Of a DNA stretch of 64,000 nt, positions 63,359 to 64,000 are shown one piece after another (position 1 is the stretch's first letter; every line of letters begins with the position of its first letter). The stretch is from Isoetes taiwanensis (Eukaryota; Streptophyta; Lycopodiopsida; Isoetales; Isoetaceae). The stretch lies in assembly GCA_021234155.1 (NCBI GenBank), contig JAJEKV010000048.1, forward strand, positions 374,001 to 438,000, read 5' to 3'. The position numbers and the translations under genes are program-made. The notes below the pieces were generated by a model. That model saw only the letters and a program-made list of their open reading frames with translations. It was not told the DNA's origin and made no database searches.

Positions 63359-64000
63359 AAGGCAAATTGAAATGGTGCATTAAGTTTCATGAGATGTCTA
63401 TGTACTGTTGTAGCAAGAGGTGAACCTTTCTCACGGGTTTCTCACTTCCAACCTTGCCTTATTTATAAATAGAAATATACCATTTCATCAATGGACTCAA
63501 TAGCTACAGATTATTCTTCACCAGACGATTCTCTTACAATATCACTATCACATCTATATTTGAAACGACCTTCCCGATAGGCCACATGAAGTTTCATTTG
63601 ACCAAACAATTTGAAATAGTTGCCAGTGGTCCTCTTAATGCTCCTCCTACTCACATCCTACACAATGCATTATATTGTTCCATTAACATCTGTTTCAAAA
63701 GGCATATGAACAAAATTCAGGGACCTCAAGATCACTTGGATTGATAGAGACTAGAGATACATTTCATGTGGCATCGACATTGCGGAATAAAGTATGACAT
63801 TTGCACCTTAGCATTAAATGAGATTTCTTTTGAATATCAGAATCGGTCGAAATGGAGCAATGTGAGACAATTAGTTTTTTACTTTAATATGATGCCAAAA
63901 TTAATATTCTATCACAGATTTGAAGGACATATACTTTATTATTGTGAAACTTATCCAATAAATAAAGAGCATGCTTGACAGCTTCCCATCATTGCATATC
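63359..64000. other. AT-rich DNA, no gene seen
   Basis: No recognisable coding frame or repeat up to the window end. Confidence 0.4.

Overview
This 64 kb window looks like a repeat-dominated stretch of a land-plant nuclear genome. The plant assignment rests on plant-type Ty1/copia elements primed by initiator tRNA-Met, an L1-type LINE with a zf-RVT tail, and pentatricopeptide-repeat (PPR) fragments including a PLS-class E domain. A tyrosine-recombinase retrotransposon, unexpected in seed plants, plus very low gene density, would fit a fern, lycophyte or bryophyte; that lineage call is inference. I find no intact host gene. The only host-like sequences are a broken NADP-glutamate dehydrogenase (0.6-1.6 kb), PPR fragments (56.8-63.4 kb) and one anonymous candidate exon (30.1 kb).

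Layout. 0.6-1.6 kb: GDH pseudogene split by a LINE 3' end. 2.3-12.9 kb: nested insertions. An old minus-strand LINE (LINE-A) is interrupted by a miniature LTR element (TRIM), which holds a 5.3 kb copia (Copia-1, minus), which holds a tRNA-like short repeat. 13.4-18.5 kb: a CpG-rich relative of LINE-A (LINE-B, minus) with an extra 3' tail next to it. 19.5-23.5 kb: a minus-strand DIRS-order retroelement with RT, RNase H and a tyrosine recombinase. 23.9-25.2 kb and 30.8 kb: extra copies of its 3' module, each with a hairpin. 25.4-30.7 kb: strongly strand-asymmetric, purine-rich top strand. 33.8-39.2 kb: Copia-2 (minus). 41.0-50.9 kb: Copia-3 (plus), bounded by a perfect 5-bp target duplication and carrying a 4 kb LINE (LINE-C) and a small TIR element. 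51.2-52.0 kb: LINE-D fragment. 52.6-56.4 kb: LINE-E (L1 type, minus) with a 12-bp target duplication and poly(A) tail. 56.8-63.4 kb: PPR relics mixed with LINE-F and LINE-G fragments.

The elements do not work as one pathway; the window records successive insertions. Relative order can be read from the nesting: LINE-A before the TRIM before Copia-1 before the tRNA-like repeat, and Copia-3 before LINE-C. The most unusual content is the tyrosine-recombinase retrotransposon and its dispersed hairpin modules. All assignments come from reading translations and repeats by eye; no database search or alignment was run.
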